Origin: an uncultured Rhodopila sp.
GTDB taxonomy: Bacteria; Pseudomonadota; Alphaproteobacteria; Acetobacterales; Acetobacteraceae
Length of the DNA: 45,140 nucleotides
Reading direction: 5' to 3'
NCBI GenBank assembly: GCA_903851415.1
Contig: CAINOE010000104.1
Location: forward strand, 1-45,140
Each line of letters starts with the position of its first letter. The stretch's first letter is position 1. The notes beneath the pieces are model-generated. The model made no database searches and was not told the origin of the DNA. It worked only from the letters and a program-made list of their open reading frames with translations. This document shows, in pieces, positions 1-9,217 of this stretch. Made by a program: the position numbers and the translations under genes.

Positions 1-10
1 ATTTTGTTTT

Positions 11-56
11 CTGATCGCATCGATCGGTCAGCTAGCTGACCGATCGATGCGATCAG
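11..56. repeat. 46-bp perfect palindrome
   Basis: The two 23-base halves are exact reverse complements with no spacer, starting CTGATCGCATCG and ending CGATGCGATCAG. It is flanked on the left by a T-rich stretch (positions 1-10) and has no T-run on its right, so it does not look like a normal intrinsic terminator in the plus direction; read on the minus strand it is followed by A-rich sequence. It lies about 120 bases beyond the 3' end of tRNA-Thr. It may be a cruciform-forming element, a protein-binding site or part of a mobile-element end; the sequence alone does not decide. Confidence 0.9.
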
Positions 57-135
57 GCCACGGACCTATTTACACAGTAGATCGGACACTCCCGCGGAGC
101 GCGTTCGACACTGAAGCCCCGACCAGAAATCCAAC

Positions 136-165
136 GTTCGGAAAGCTAGAATTTATGCTCCGAAC
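136..165 (-). other. Hairpin downstream of tRNA-Thr
   Basis: A perfect 7-bp inverted repeat (GTTCGGA / TCCGAAC) with a 16-base AT-rich loop starts 15 bases past the 3' end of the tRNA on the minus strand. It could help end or process the tRNA transcript, but no U-run follows it, so calling it an intrinsic terminator would be weak. Confidence 0.3.
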
Positions 166-179
166 TAATTGATTTTAAA

Positions 180-254
<75 letters not shown>

Positions 255-335
255 CGCCACGGGCCGCACGCTATACAGCCACGACGCCCCGCAAGCAACC
301 GGCTATACTGCCCCCAAACACCTCGATCGACCCGC

Positions 336-785
336 ATGACCGCAAACCCACTGGACGAAGCCCTCGCCGAAGCCCGCGCCGCCGCCGCCAGCGGCGAAAT
401 CCCCGTCGGCGCCATCGTCCTCGCCGCGGACGGCAGCATCCTCGCCCGCGCCGCCAACCGCACGGAGCACGACGCTGACGCCTCCGCCCACGCCGAGATC
501 CTCGCCCTCCGCGCCGCCGCCGCCGTGCGCAGAAGCCCCCGCCTGGCGGACTGCGACCTCGTCGTCACCCTCGAACCCTGCCCGATGTGCGCCCACGCCA
601 TCAGCCTGTTCCGCATCCGCCGCCTGATCTTCGGCGCCTACGACCCGAAAGGCGGCGGCGTCGAGCACGGCCCCCGCATCTTCGGCGCCGCCTCCTGCCA
701 CCACCGCCCCGAAATCATCGGCGGCGTGCGCGAAACCGAATCGGCCGCGTTGCTGCGGGACTTCTTCCGCGAAAGACGGCAATAA
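336..785 (+). CDS. tadA: tRNA-specific adenosine deaminase TadA
   Basis: A 149-residue cytosine/adenosine-deaminase-fold protein expected to convert adenosine 34 to inosine in the ACG-anticodon tRNA-Arg. The zinc site is complete: His52-Ala-Glu54 (HAE, with Glu as proton shuttle) and PCPMC at 81-85 (Cys82, Cys85). The length fits bacterial TadA. No clear Shine-Dalgarno precedes the ATG, but homology starts immediately after it. The gene ends 6 bases before the FUSC transporter gene, so the two are probably co-transcribed. TadA and guanine deaminase are related families; the PCPMC context and the terminal region with FFRERR favour TadA. Confidence 0.88.
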   Translation: MTANPLDEALAEARAAAASGEIPVGAIVLAADGSILARAANRTEHDADASAHAEILALRAAAAVRRSPRLADCDLVVTLEPCPMCAHAISLFRIRRLIFGAYDPKGGGVEHGPRIFGAASCHHRPEIIGGVRETESAALLRDFFRERRQ

Positions 786-791
786 GCCGGC

Positions 792-2852
792 ATGGCGTCC
801 AAGCAAACGCTCCACCCGCCTGACATCGCGCGGCTGCCGATAAGCGTAAACCTGCGGGCGATCAGCCTGGCGGAGGGGTTCCGCGCCGCCCTGTCCGTCT
901 CCGGAATCATCGCCGCCAGCCAGTTCATCGATTTCCCGCCGCTGCGGGAGGCCGCGCTTGCCGCCTTGCTCACCTGCCTCTGCGACCCGGGCGGTCCCAT
1001 CGGCCGCCGCGTCCCGGTGCTCATCAGCTTCACCTTCACCGGCGCACTGGTGACCGCCGGCTACGGCCTGGTGCGCGAACTCGGCCCCGCCTTTGCCTTG
1101 CCGCTCGGCGTGTTCGGCCTGTTCTGCTCATCTTTCGTCCGCATTTACGGTCAGGCGCCGCAGCAGCTTGGCGTGCTGCTCGGCACGGTGCAGATCCTCG
1201 CCCTCGACCGCGGCGACCCGAGCGTCACGCAGGCGGCCATCGTCGGGCTGTCCTTCATCGGCGGCGGCCTGTGGGCGACCCTGCTGACCCTGGTCATCTG
1301 GCGCATCTACCCGTTCCTGCCCGCCCGCAAGGCGCTGGCGGAATGCTTCCGCCAACTGGCGGAGCTGGTAGCGGATCTGCACGGGCTTGTGCGCGCACCG
1401 GCCACCACCGACGCCGATTGGGATGCGCATGCGCGGATCCACCGCCGCGCCGCCCGGGACGCGATCGAGGCCGCGCGCACCGTGATCATGGACACGCTGC
1501 GCGCGCGCGGCGCGGCCAGCAACCGCGCCGCCCAGGGCGTGATCCGCATGGAAACCGCGGACCAGCTCTTCGGCGCCCTGATCGCGCTCAGCGACCTGCT
1601 GGAACGTGGCTCCGCCGCGGAGCGCCAGGCGGCGGAGCGCATCCTGCGCCGCATGCGCCCGGTGCTGACAACCCTGGCCCGCGCGGTGATGACAGAAGAC
1701 ATGACGACGCATTGGCGCATCGACCGCGCCATTGATGCCATCGCCGCGGACAAGCGGCTGTTTCCGCCCGGCTCGCCGGTTATCGCGGTGATCGACCGCA
1801 TCGCCGAGCGGTTGCGCATCGCCCATACCGTGGTGCTGCCGGCCAACCGGACCGTCAACCCGGGCCTGAGCGGGCAGAGCCTGCCGCTCTGGCAGCAGGT
1901 GATCCGCCCGTTGCGCGCAAACCTGAACTGGCAGTCCCCGGCGCTGCGCCATGCCCTGCGCTGCGCGGTAACGGCGGCGCTGCCGCTCGCCTACACGATG
2001 GTGCGGTTCACGCCTTACGACCACTGGCTGACCATCACCGTCGTGGCGACAATGCAGCCGTACTACTCGCTGACCTACACCCGCGCGGTCGAGCGGATCG
2101 TTGGCACCGCCCTCGGCGGCGTCGTCGCGGCGGCCGTCGGCCTGGTATGCACCACGCCGCTCGCCATCGCCGCCGCCATGTTCCCGCTGTCGATGCTGGC
2201 GTTGTCGGTCCGCGCCGTCAGTTTCGGCCTGTTCATGGCGGCGCTGACACCGCTGATCGTTCTGCTGGTGGAAACCGGCGCGCCCGATACCGGCGAATGG
2301 CGGATCGCCGCCGCCCGCGCCGCCCTGACAACCCTCGGCGGCGTCATCGCCGTTGCCGCGGGCTTCCTGCTCTGGCCCACCCGGGAGCGCGAGCTGGTGG
2401 CCGCCGAGGTGAGGAACGCCATTGCCGCGCACGGCGCCTATGCCGAAGCGGATTTTTCCGTGCTGCTGAAGGAGGCCCCGTCCTCCGCGCTCGGTCAGGC
2501 GCGCCGCGCCGCCGGTGTCGCCAGCAACGCGCTGGAGGCTCTGATCACCCGGGCGCTGCTCGACCCGACCCGCAAGAACCCGGAAAAGCTGGAGGCGGCG
2601 ATGGTGGTCGATGCCGCGCTCCGCCGGTGTGCCGGACGGCTGACAACGTTGCGCTATGATCCGGCGACCGCAAAAAGCCTTGGCCCCGAAGACCTCCGCA
2701 TCTGGCGCGACTGGATTGGCGGATCGCTGCGGTTGCTGGCAAGCGGTCAAACCGATCTGCCGCCCCGGCCGCAGGAAGCGGAAACCGAATCGCTGGCCCG
2801 GATCGCCCGGCAGATCGAGTTGATGGCCGGGGCGGTCGGGCGGCTGGGATGA
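792..2852 (+). CDS. FUSC-family inner-membrane transporter
   Basis: A 686-residue protein with the two-half layout of the FUSC family (fusaric acid resistance / aromatic acid exporters such as AaeB): an N-terminal cluster of hydrophobic helices (about residues 25-175), a long charged helical cytoplasmic part (about 180-380), and a second helix cluster (about 395-530) that begins with the typical DHWLTITVVATMQPYY segment and runs through RAVERIVGTALGG. A soluble helical tail follows. Such proteins usually export aromatic or weak organic acids, often with a membrane-fusion partner, but none is encoded here. The substrate cannot be told from sequence. Start: ATG 6 bases after tadA. Confidence 0.8.
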   Translation: MASKQTLHPPDIARLPISVNLRAISLAEGFRAALSVSGIIAASQFIDFPPLREAALAALLTCLCDPGGPIGRRVPVLISFTFTGALVTAGYGLVRELGPAFALPLGVFGLFCSSFVRIYGQAPQQLGVLLGTVQILALDRGDPSVTQAAIVGLSFIGGGLWATLLTLVIWRIYPFLPARKALAECFRQLAELVADLHGLVRAPATTDADWDAHARIHRRAARDAIEAARTVIMDTLRARGAASNRAAQGVIRMETADQLFGALIALSDLLERGSAAERQAAERILRRMRPVLTTLARAVMTEDMTTHWRIDRAIDAIAADKRLFPPGSPVIAVIDRIAERLRIAHTVVLPANRTVNPGLSGQSLPLWQQVIRPLRANLNWQSPALRHALRCAVTAALPLAYTMVRFTPYDHWLTITVVATMQPYYSLTYTRAVERIVGTALGGVVAAAVGLVCTTPLAIAAAMFPLSMLALSVRAVSFGLFMAALTPLIVLLVETGAPDTGEWRIAAARAALTTLGGVIAVAAGFLLWPTRERELVAAEVRNAIAAHGAYAEADFSVLLKEAPSSALGQARRAAGVASNALEALITRALLDPTRKNPEKLEAAMVVDAALRRCAGRLTTLRYDPATAKSLGPEDLRIWRDWIGGSLRLLASGQTDLPPRPQEAETESLARIARQIELMAGAVGRLG

Positions 2853-2938
2853 ACCGGACGGCGTGCGCATTGGCTCCGGCGCCGCATCCGCCGGGCGCGG
2901 CCCGGGCCGCCCGCCCTGACGCCGAAGCCGGCGGGGGG

Positions 2939-3682
2939 TCAGTCCATCAGCATTTCGGTTCCATCCAGCGCGGACCGGTTGGTGTTGAGACCGGCGAATA
3001 TGTAGCCCTGTCCGCGCACCGCCCGGATCACGTCGTCGCCGTTCATATAGGGGCCGATCAGCCTGCGTATGCGGGACAGCAGGTTGTCCACCGACCGGTC
3101 GAACGGCGAGAAGGGCCGCCCGAGGACCTTCAGCGACAACTCGTCGCGCGTCACCAACTGGCCGGCGCGGCTGTCGAGATAGACCAGGGCGGCGCATTCC
3201 GAGTTGGTGATCTGCAGCAAAGTTCCGTTAGGCGTACGCAGAAGGTGCCATTTTGCATCGATCGACCAACGGGGAGCCGATTGCGCTGCAAGTGCCGGCG
3301 CTTCGCCCGTCCGGTTGGATCTGTTGGTTCGGCGTTCCACCGCCCTGAGCCGTGCCAGCATTTCGCGCGGGCTCACCGATTTGAGGATGACATCGTCCGC
3401 ACCTTCCTCCAGGGCGATGATGCGGTCCACCTCCCGCGGATTGCCGGTCAGGATTACCAGTCCGCCCGCGAATCTGCGCCGGATCGTGTACAGGTCGTTC
3501 AGCGAGTCCCGGCCGTTCACGAATTGATCGAGAATGACGAGGTCAGGCTTCGCCGCATCGATCAGGGCATAGAAGACATCCAGGGTTCGTCCCCAGCTTA
3601 CCGCGAAACCATTGGCGCCGAGAAACTCCGAGAGTTCCTCGCCAAACGCCTCATCATCTTCCACGATTACGATCGGCAACAT
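2939..3682 (-). CDS. OmpR-type response regulator
   Basis: A 247-residue two-domain regulator. The receiver domain (1-120) has the acidic pair at Glu8-Asp9-Asp10, phospho-acceptor Asp52 (in VILDQF), Thr79 and Lys101. The C-terminal part (about 140-240) is a winged helix of the Trans_reg_C type with a recognition segment around SVDNLLSRIRRLIG and the final RGQGYIF wing typical of OmpR/PhoB proteins. An upstream in-frame start exists, but the ATG at 3682 puts the receiver at residue 1 and fits the promoter at 3745-3773. It lies downstream of the multi-PAS kinase gene on the same strand and is its most obvious partner, though the 266-base gap and own promoter show separate control. The segment after Asp52 (QFVNGRDSL) departs from the usual LPGxDG pattern. 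Confidence 0.85.
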   Translation of the reverse strand: MLPIVIVEDDEAFGEELSEFLGANGFAVSWGRTLDVFYALIDAAKPDLVILDQFVNGRDSLNDLYTIRRRFAGGLVILTGNPREVDRIIALEEGADDVILKSVSPREMLARLRAVERRTNRSNRTGEAPALAAQSAPRWSIDAKWHLLRTPNGTLLQITNSECAALVYLDSRAGQLVTRDELSLKVLGRPFSPFDRSVDNLLSRIRRLIGPYMNGDDVIRAVRGQGYIFAGLNTNRSALDGTEMLMD

Positions 3683-3744
3683 TTTCGGCAGGCGTCCCGG
3701 AGGCAGCGGTGATGCGGGGCAAGGTCCGCGTATAAACTTACATA

Positions 3745-3773
3745 ATTCTAAATTTGTAACCAAAAAAATGCAA
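3745..3773 (-). promoter_or_regulatory. Putative sigma70-type promoter of the OmpR-type regulator
   Basis: Reading the minus strand, TTGCAT (3773-3768) and TAGAAT (3750-3745) are separated by exactly 17 bases within an AT-rich island in otherwise GC-rich DNA. The expected start of transcription is about 55 bases upstream of the regulator's ATG at 3682. Confidence 0.5.
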
Positions 3774-3948
3774 CGCCTTCGTGATGCGGCTGCCGCCGGT
3801 CCCTAAGATTCGAACGCGGCCAAGGCTGCGGCGTCAGGAGAACCCTTTTTGCTACGCCCGGGACGCCCCGCCCCTCGGCCCGAAGCCGGACAGTGCCGCT
3901 CCGGCGATGCCGCCACGTCATGGTGGCGGAGCGAGCCGCCGGGGCGTT

Positions 3949-6900
3949 CTAGTGAACCGTCTCCCCAACCGCAACCGGAAGGTCGAGCTCGAACACCGCC
4001 CCGCCCGCCTCGTTGCGCACCGACATATGCCCTCCGAGATCGGCGATGATGCCGTAGCTGATCGACAGTCCGAGCCCGGTCCCCTGCCCAATCTCCTTGG
4101 TCGTATAGAACGGCTCGAACACGCGGCTCGGATCGCGGATGCCGCCGGCCGAATCGGCGACCAGCAGGCAAACCCGCCCATCCTCCGCCCGCGCCGATAT
4201 CCGGATGCGGCGCTCCGCGGCCGGATCGGCATCCCTGTAGGCGTCGCAGGCGTTCATCAGCAGGTTCACCAGCACCTGCTCCAACTGCAGCGAGGGGGCC
4301 GGGACATGCGGCAGGTCGATCGGCAAATCAGTTTCCAGCGCGATCCCTTCAAGCCGCAGCCGGCTTTGGAGTATCAGTCGCGCGCCCTCCACCGCATCGA
4401 GAAGCGAGACCGGAGCCGACGGGTTTCCCTCGCGGCGGCCGAAGATCCGCATGTGGTCGATGATCGCGCCGGCGCGCAGCGCCTGCTCGGTGATGCGGGC
4501 GAATTTGCTGCGCGCCTTGTCCGCCTTCGGGACGTCGTCCGGCAGCAGCGCCAGGCCGTTTTCGGCCGCCATGCTGATCGCCGTCAGCGGCTGGTTGAGC
4601 TCGTGCGCCATGCCGGTCGCCATCTCGCCCAGCACCGCCATCTTGCCGGCCTGCGCAACCTGCGCCGCCATCTCCTTCTCGCGCGTGATGTCGGTCAGGT
4701 AGCCGATGATATCGTAGCCGCCGTCCGGGTGGCGCGCCACGACCGCGGCTGAATCGAGCAGCCAGATCCAATGTCCCGCGGCATGCCGGAAGCGGTATTG
4801 ATGCGTGAAGCTGCCACGCTCCAGCGTTTCGCGGCTGCGCTCCTCCAATGACGGCATTGATGTTCCGTCGAACCGGTCGGCCGGAAACCCGTCGCCCAGC
4901 AACGGCGCCACCGGCAAACCGGTCACTTTGGTGAAATTCTCTCCCAAAAAAACAATCCTGCGCGTGCGATCCGCAGCCACCGACAGCCGGTACAAGGCAC
5001 CGGGGAGGGCTGCCGCCGTGGCTTCCAGCTCCGCCTTCGCCTGGTCGCGTTCCGCCTCGGCCGCGCATTGGCGGGTCATGTCGAAGCCCATGCCCAACAG
5101 TTCGGCCTTGCCGTCCTCATTGTCGACCAGCCTGGCGACAATGCCCATCCAGCGCCATTGTCCGGCGCGGTCGCGGTAACGCGCATTGTAACTCAACTCG
5201 CGAGTCTCGGCCAATCGCGCCATACGTTCATCCATCGACGGCATTGTCGCGGGGTCCCGACGGCTGTCCATCCCTCCGATCGACATCGCGTCCTCCACCG
5301 ACAGGCCGAGCACGCGCTCCACGTTCGGTGAGACGTACATGATGCGGCTGCGCTCCGGTTCGTCGAACATGCTGCGATACAGCACGCAGGGGCCGGCCTC
5401 GGCTATAACCGCCAGGTGGCGCTCCGCGTTGGCCAGCGCCCGGGCGGCGGCGCGCTCCTCGGTAACATTCACCATCACGCCGACAAACTCGCCCCGCGGA
5501 CACTCGCCGCCGACGCGATGGATGGTGCTGCGCAACCAGCTCCTGCCGCCCGCCGGGTTGCGGCAGCGGAATTCCAGAGACAGGCTCTGGCCCGCCGGCA
5601 TCTGGCCGATCGGCGTTTTGGCAAGCGCGGCGCTCATCTCGGATATGGATTGGAAGAAGCCGGGATGCAGCATCTCGCCGGGGCTGTAACCCAACACACG
5701 CTCCACGTTGGCCGACACGAAGCAAGGCTGCACGCCGCCGTCTTCCTGCACGTTCATACGAAACAAGACACCCGGGCCGGCGGTCAGGATGGCGTCCAGG
5801 TCCGTTCGCGCACGCGCCAGTCCGGCTTCCGCCGCCTGTTGAGCCGTTATGTCGATCAGTACGGACACGAGCTTGCGCTCTCCGTCCGGCAGGTCGCGCA
5901 CCGTCGCGGTCTCCTGCATCCAGATCAAATCGCCGTCCTGCCGGCGGACCTGGTAACGCAGTTCGAAGCGGTCGCCATCCGGCGCCTGCGCGATCGCAGC
6001 ATGCCGCTGCACGACGACGTCCGGCGCCAACAGCCGGTTGAAGAACCCCGCCGCCAGCGCGCCTTCCGGCCGATATCCCAGGATCGCGGCGATCGCGTCC
6101 GATACATAAAGCAAGTGCAGGGTCCCGTCGGCGGCCACCAATGCCTGCATCAGTATGCCCGGCACCGTGGCGACCAGCATCGCCAGCCGCCGATCGGCAA
6201 AGCGGCGCTCGGTGACGTCGCGGGTGGCGCTGAGGAACCGGTCCGGGAGCCCGCCGGCGCCCTCGACAGGCGCGACCGCGTTAATGTCGCTCTCCAACCA
6301 GCGTATCGCGCCGTCGCCCCGCCTGATGCGAAACTCCTGGCGTTGCGGCCGCCCGCTCGACACCAGGCGCTCCCAGGCGGCATGAAGCAGCGGGCGGTCT
6401 TCGGGCAGGACCATTTGCCCGGGCAGAGCGCCGAGAAGGTGCTCGCGCGGCTCGCCCAGGAGCGCGAACACCGCGCGGCCAACCTCGATATAGCGTCCTT
6501 TTTCGTCGTGCAGGCAGATCAGGTCGGTCAGGTTCTCCGTCATCTGCCGCAGCAGCTTGTCGCGCTGCGCCAGGGTGCGGACCCGCTGGCGTTCCCTTAT
6601 CAAGCTGCGCTGCCACCGCACGCCCAGGCTGGCCGCGGCGGCAAGGACGGCCAGCGCGACGCTGAGCGCAATCGTCCAGCGGCGGATTTGCGCGATCGCC
6701 GACCGGACGGGCGCGATCTGCCCGGCCTCGTCGAGCCCGATAACGACGACCATGCCGGACCCGGGCACACGGCGGGTGGCGTAAAAGCGCGGGACGCCGT
6801 CCAGTGGCCCGGCGACCAGGCGTTCGGCCGCGCCGGTTTGCTGAGCAATCCGCCACAGCGGGTCGGCCGAACGGACGCTCTCGCCGACGCCGGTGTTCGG

Positions 6901-7641
6901 ACTGCGCGCGAGCACGAGGCCATCGCCGCGCACGATGCTGATGACGCCATGGTCCGCGACGCCGAGTTCATGCGCCAGGGTTTCGATGACACCGGCTTCG
7001 ACCGAGACGACCGTGATCGCGAGCAGGTCACCTTTTGCGTCGCGCAGCGCCTCGGCGAACTGGATGGTCCACCGGCCGGATATCGCGCCGAGCACCGGCC
7101 GGCCGATGAAGCGGTCCTGCCCTTCGCGGGCGATCGCCAGATAGTGCTCGCGCTGGACGAGGTTCACCCGGTCTTTCGGCATCGGCAGGGTGGACCAGAT
7201 GACATCGCCGGCCGCGTCCATGGCGGCGACCTCCGGAATGTCCGAACCGGCCAGTCCGGCGGCACGGCGCAGTTCCTCCAGGAGATCGCCGCCGGCCGGG
7301 TTTGCCGCCACCTGTGCCCGGGTAACCATGCGGGCGATGCGATGCAGCGAATCAATCCGTTGCAGGATGGCAGACCATTGCAGCGCCAGCAGGCGGCTCA
7401 TGGCGCGGGTTTCGGCGAACGCGCTGTCAATTCCGGCGCGCTCGGCCCGTCCGGCGATGACCCGGGAGGTCATCCAGACCGCGCCCAGCAGCAGCGCAAG
7501 CACCAGCACGATCAGCAGATCGGACTTGTGGACCCGAGGCTTGCGCCGAACAGCGCCCAGCGGCCCGGCGGACGCCCATAGCCTGGAGAGCCGGGATAGG
7601 ATGGGCGAGACGACCTGCGCCCCGGGTCCGCGTCTGACCAT
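3949..7641 (-). CDS. Membrane sensor histidine kinase with five PAS-type domains
   Basis: A 1230-residue kinase. Membrane helix 1 is at about 41-58 and helix 2 at about 320-343; between them lies a roughly 260-residue periplasmic sensor resembling Cache-type domains. Five PAS/PAC-like units follow, starting near residues 364, 492, 619, 747 and 877; several share the phrases VERVLG and GYSPGE or GYRPEG. The HisKA box GMAHELNQPLTAI has the phospho-acceptor His near 1013, and the ATPase has the N box (LVNLLMNACDA, near 1129), the FEPFYTTK F box and the GTGLGLSIS G2 box, so the kinase looks active. There is no receiver domain at the C-terminus, so it is a classical kinase, probably acting on the regulator encoded next to it. 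The ATG at 7641 lacks a good ribosome site, so the exact start is uncertain. Confidence 0.85.
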   Translation of the reverse strand: MVRRGPGAQVVSPILSRLSRLWASAGPLGAVRRKPRVHKSDLLIVLVLALLLGAVWMTSRVIAGRAERAGIDSAFAETRAMSRLLALQWSAILQRIDSLHRIARMVTRAQVAANPAGGDLLEELRRAAGLAGSDIPEVAAMDAAGDVIWSTLPMPKDRVNLVQREHYLAIAREGQDRFIGRPVLGAISGRWTIQFAEALRDAKGDLLAITVVSVEAGVIETLAHELGVADHGVISIVRGDGLVLARSPNTGVGESVRSADPLWRIAQQTGAAERLVAGPLDGVPRFYATRRVPGSGMVVVIGLDEAGQIAPVRSAIAQIRRWTIALSVALAVLAAAASLGVRWQRSLIRERQRVRTLAQRDKLLRQMTENLTDLICLHDEKGRYIEVGRAVFALLGEPREHLLGALPGQMVLPEDRPLLHAAWERLVSSGRPQRQEFRIRRGDGAIRWLESDINAVAPVEGAGGLPDRFLSATRDVTERRFADRRLAMLVATVPGILMQALVAADGTLHLLYVSDAIAAILGYRPEGALAAGFFNRLLAPDVVVQRHAAIAQAPDGDRFELRYQVRRQDGDLIWMQETATVRDLPDGERKLVSVLIDITAQQAAEAGLARARTDLDAILTAGPGVLFRMNVQEDGGVQPCFVSANVERVLGYSPGEMLHPGFFQSISEMSAALAKTPIGQMPAGQSLSLEFRCRNPAGGRSWLRSTIHRVGGECPRGEFVGVMVNVTEERAAARALANAERHLAVIAEAGPCVLYRSMFDEPERSRIMYVSPNVERVLGLSVEDAMSIGGMDSRRDPATMPSMDERMARLAETRELSYNARYRDRAGQWRWMGIVARLVDNEDGKAELLGMGFDMTRQCAAEAERDQAKAELEATAAALPGALYRLSVAADRTRRIVFLGENFTKVTGLPVAPLLGDGFPADRFDGTSMPSLEERSRETLERGSFTHQYRFRHAAGHWIWLLDSAAVVARHPDGGYDIIGYLTDITREKEMAAQVAQAGKMAVLGEMATGMAHELNQPLTAISMAAENGLALLPDDVPKADKARSKFARITEQALRAGAIIDHMRIFGRREGNPSAPVSLLDAVEGARLILQSRLRLEGIALETDLPIDLPHVPAPSLQLEQVLVNLLMNACDAYRDADPAAERRIRISARAEDGRVCLLVADSAGGIRDPSRVFEPFYTTKEIGQGTGLGLSISYGIIADLGGHMSVRNEAGGAVFELDLPVAVGETVH

Positions 7642-7969
7642 GCCGGGGCGAGTCAGACGATGGGCCGGCGCGCGTGCACTGCCGGCCCGCGGCTTTTCGC
7701 GCGCGGCCGTCCGGGCGCAACCGGGGCAGGCTCCGCGATGGTGGCGTGGCCGCCTCGGCCGGCGACAAGCTGAACCGCGCCGCCGGAGGGTTCCTCGCCG
7801 CGGCGGACGATGCGACGCTGCACGAGCCCGATCATTCCATACGTTTTTGGCATCTTACCGCGCATATGGAACGCTACTATCGTGCAAGGGCTTGATGTTA
7901 CCTTTTGCAATCGACCGGACGGCGCTCCGATCCCCGCCGTTGCCCCCGTGTCACCGGCGCCTGGCGTCT
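7642..7969. other. Gap between kinase and EAL regulator genes
   Basis: 328 bases without a convincing gene. A 66-codon minus-strand frame (ATG near 7851, ending 12 bases before the kinase start) is possible but looks compositionally like non-coding DNA. The stretch 7835-7915 is less GC-rich and may hold the kinase promoter on the minus strand, but no -35/-10 pair stands out. Confidence 0.4.
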
Positions 7970-9217
7970 TCAATGGACTTCAGCGCGGGCAGGCCGGTGC
8001 GCCGGTGCGCTGTTGGCAAAGGCCGCGTCGAACGCATCGCCCGAAACCGCCTGGCCATAGAGAAAGCCCTGTCCCTCCGAACACCCCAGCGCGAGCAATG
8101 TCTCGGCCTGCGCCAATGTTTCCACGCCTTCCGCGATGACGCGGAAGCCCAGCGACGCCGCCATGCCGACAACCGCGCGCACGACCGCCGCCGCGCTGGC
8201 ATCCTCATTGAGGCGGCTGATGAACCCGCGGTCGATCTTGACTGTGTCGAGTTTGAACTTCTGCAGGTAGACCAGGTTGGAATAGCCGGCGCCGAAATCG
8301 TCCAGCGCCAGCCTGATTCCGAGATCGTGCAACCGCCGGAGCGTCGCCGGGATGTCGTCACTGTCCCGCAGCATCACCCCTTCGGTGATTTCCAGTTCCA
8401 GACGCGACGGCGTGATGCCGGTTTCGCGGATCACCTGAAGGACCGCCTGATACAAGCCGGGGGCGCGCAACTGCACCGGCGACACGTTGACGGCGATGCC
8501 AAGGTGCCCGGGCCAGGCGGCGGCCCGCCGGCAGGCTTCCTGGAGAACCCAGAGGCCGACAGGCACGATAAGACCGCTCTCTTCCGCCGCCTCGACGAAG
8601 CGGTCGGGCGAGACCGGGCCATGCCCGGGGCGGTTCCACCGCAGCAACGCTTCCATGCCGCACAGTTCGCTGGTCGCCAGGTTCACCTGCGGCTGGTAGT
8701 GAACCGCCAATTGCCGTAAGGCGACGGCGGTGCCGAGGTCGCGGAGCAGGTCGCTCGTTTCCGCGGCAACCCGGTCGCGCTGCTCGGCCTTTTGCCGGTT
8801 CGCCACGGCGGACTCGGCGGAAGCCCGGCGCGCCAACGCCGAAGCGTTCGCCCGCTCCAACGTCCGCCACAGCGCCGCCAGGCTGAATGGCTTGCGCACG
8901 AAATCAAATGCCTTGCGTTGCACGGCGGCGATGGCATCGTCGATCGTCGCGTGGCCGGTCATCAGCACTACTTCGAGCGCGTTCGCCTCGTCGCGATCCG
9001 CCAGCGCCCGGGTCAACAGGCTGAGGCCGTCGCGCCCCGGCATCCGGATGTCGCTCAGCAGAACGGTGATCTCCGGGTGCGCGCGCAAAGATGCGAGTGC
9101 GTCACCGGAGCGGTTGGCGGTCCGCGCGCCGGCCCCGCGTCCGGCTGCGTAGTCCGCCAGTTCGTCGGTGATCGCCTGTTCGTCGTCGACGATCAGAAGC
9201 TGCATGGGAGAGATCAT
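7970..9217 (-). CDS. Receiver-EAL c-di-GMP phosphodiesterase
   Basis: A 415-residue response regulator whose output is an EAL domain that should hydrolyse c-di-GMP to pGpG. The receiver (about 5-120) has Asp11-Asp12, phospho-acceptor Asp56 (LLSDIRMPG), Thr87 and Lys109. A helical linker (120-165) leads to the EAL domain (about 168-405), where the motif residues are present: Glu189-Ala-Leu191 followed by LRW, Asn244, Glu276, Asp306-Asp307 (DDFGAGYS), Lys327, Glu363 and Glu366 in AEGVET. This predicts an active, phosphorylation-controlled phosphodiesterase. It is upstream of the multi-PAS kinase on the same strand, so that kinase may phosphorylate it as well as the OmpR-type regulator. An alternative ATG lies four codons downstream of the one chosen. 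Confidence 0.9.
   Translation of the reverse strand: MISPMQLLIVDDEQAITDELADYAAGRGAGARTANRSGDALASLRAHPEITVLLSDIRMPGRDGLSLLTRALADRDEANALEVVLMTGHATIDDAIAAVQRKAFDFVRKPFSLAALWRTLERANASALARRASAESAVANRQKAEQRDRVAAETSDLLRDLGTAVALRQLAVHYQPQVNLATSELCGMEALLRWNRPGHGPVSPDRFVEAAEESGLIVPVGLWVLQEACRRAAAWPGHLGIAVNVSPVQLRAPGLYQAVLQVIRETGITPSRLELEITEGVMLRDSDDIPATLRRLHDLGIRLALDDFGAGYSNLVYLQKFKLDTVKIDRGFISRLNEDASAAAVVRAVVGMAASLGFRVIAEGVETLAQAETLLALGCSEGQGFLYGQAVSGDAFDAAFANSAPAHRPARAEVH

Noticed and set aside
2897..2910. GCGGCCCGGGCCGC palindrome between the FUSC and regulator genes as a terminator
   Set aside because: No T-run on either side; such short GC palindromes are expected in this base composition.
1128..3197. 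A 689-codon minus-strand frame opposite the FUSC gene, and similar long antisense frames opposite the kinase, oxoprolinase and oxygenase genes
   Set aside because: High GC content keeps antisense frames open; their translations are rich in Arg, Gly, His and Pro without any domain, while the other strand has clear motifs.
7653..7973. Minus-strand frame just before the sensor-kinase gene
   Set aside because: It starts inside the 3' end of the EAL gene region, has no recognisable domain, and its amino-acid composition is that of non-coding GC-rich DNA; only mentioned in the gap entry.
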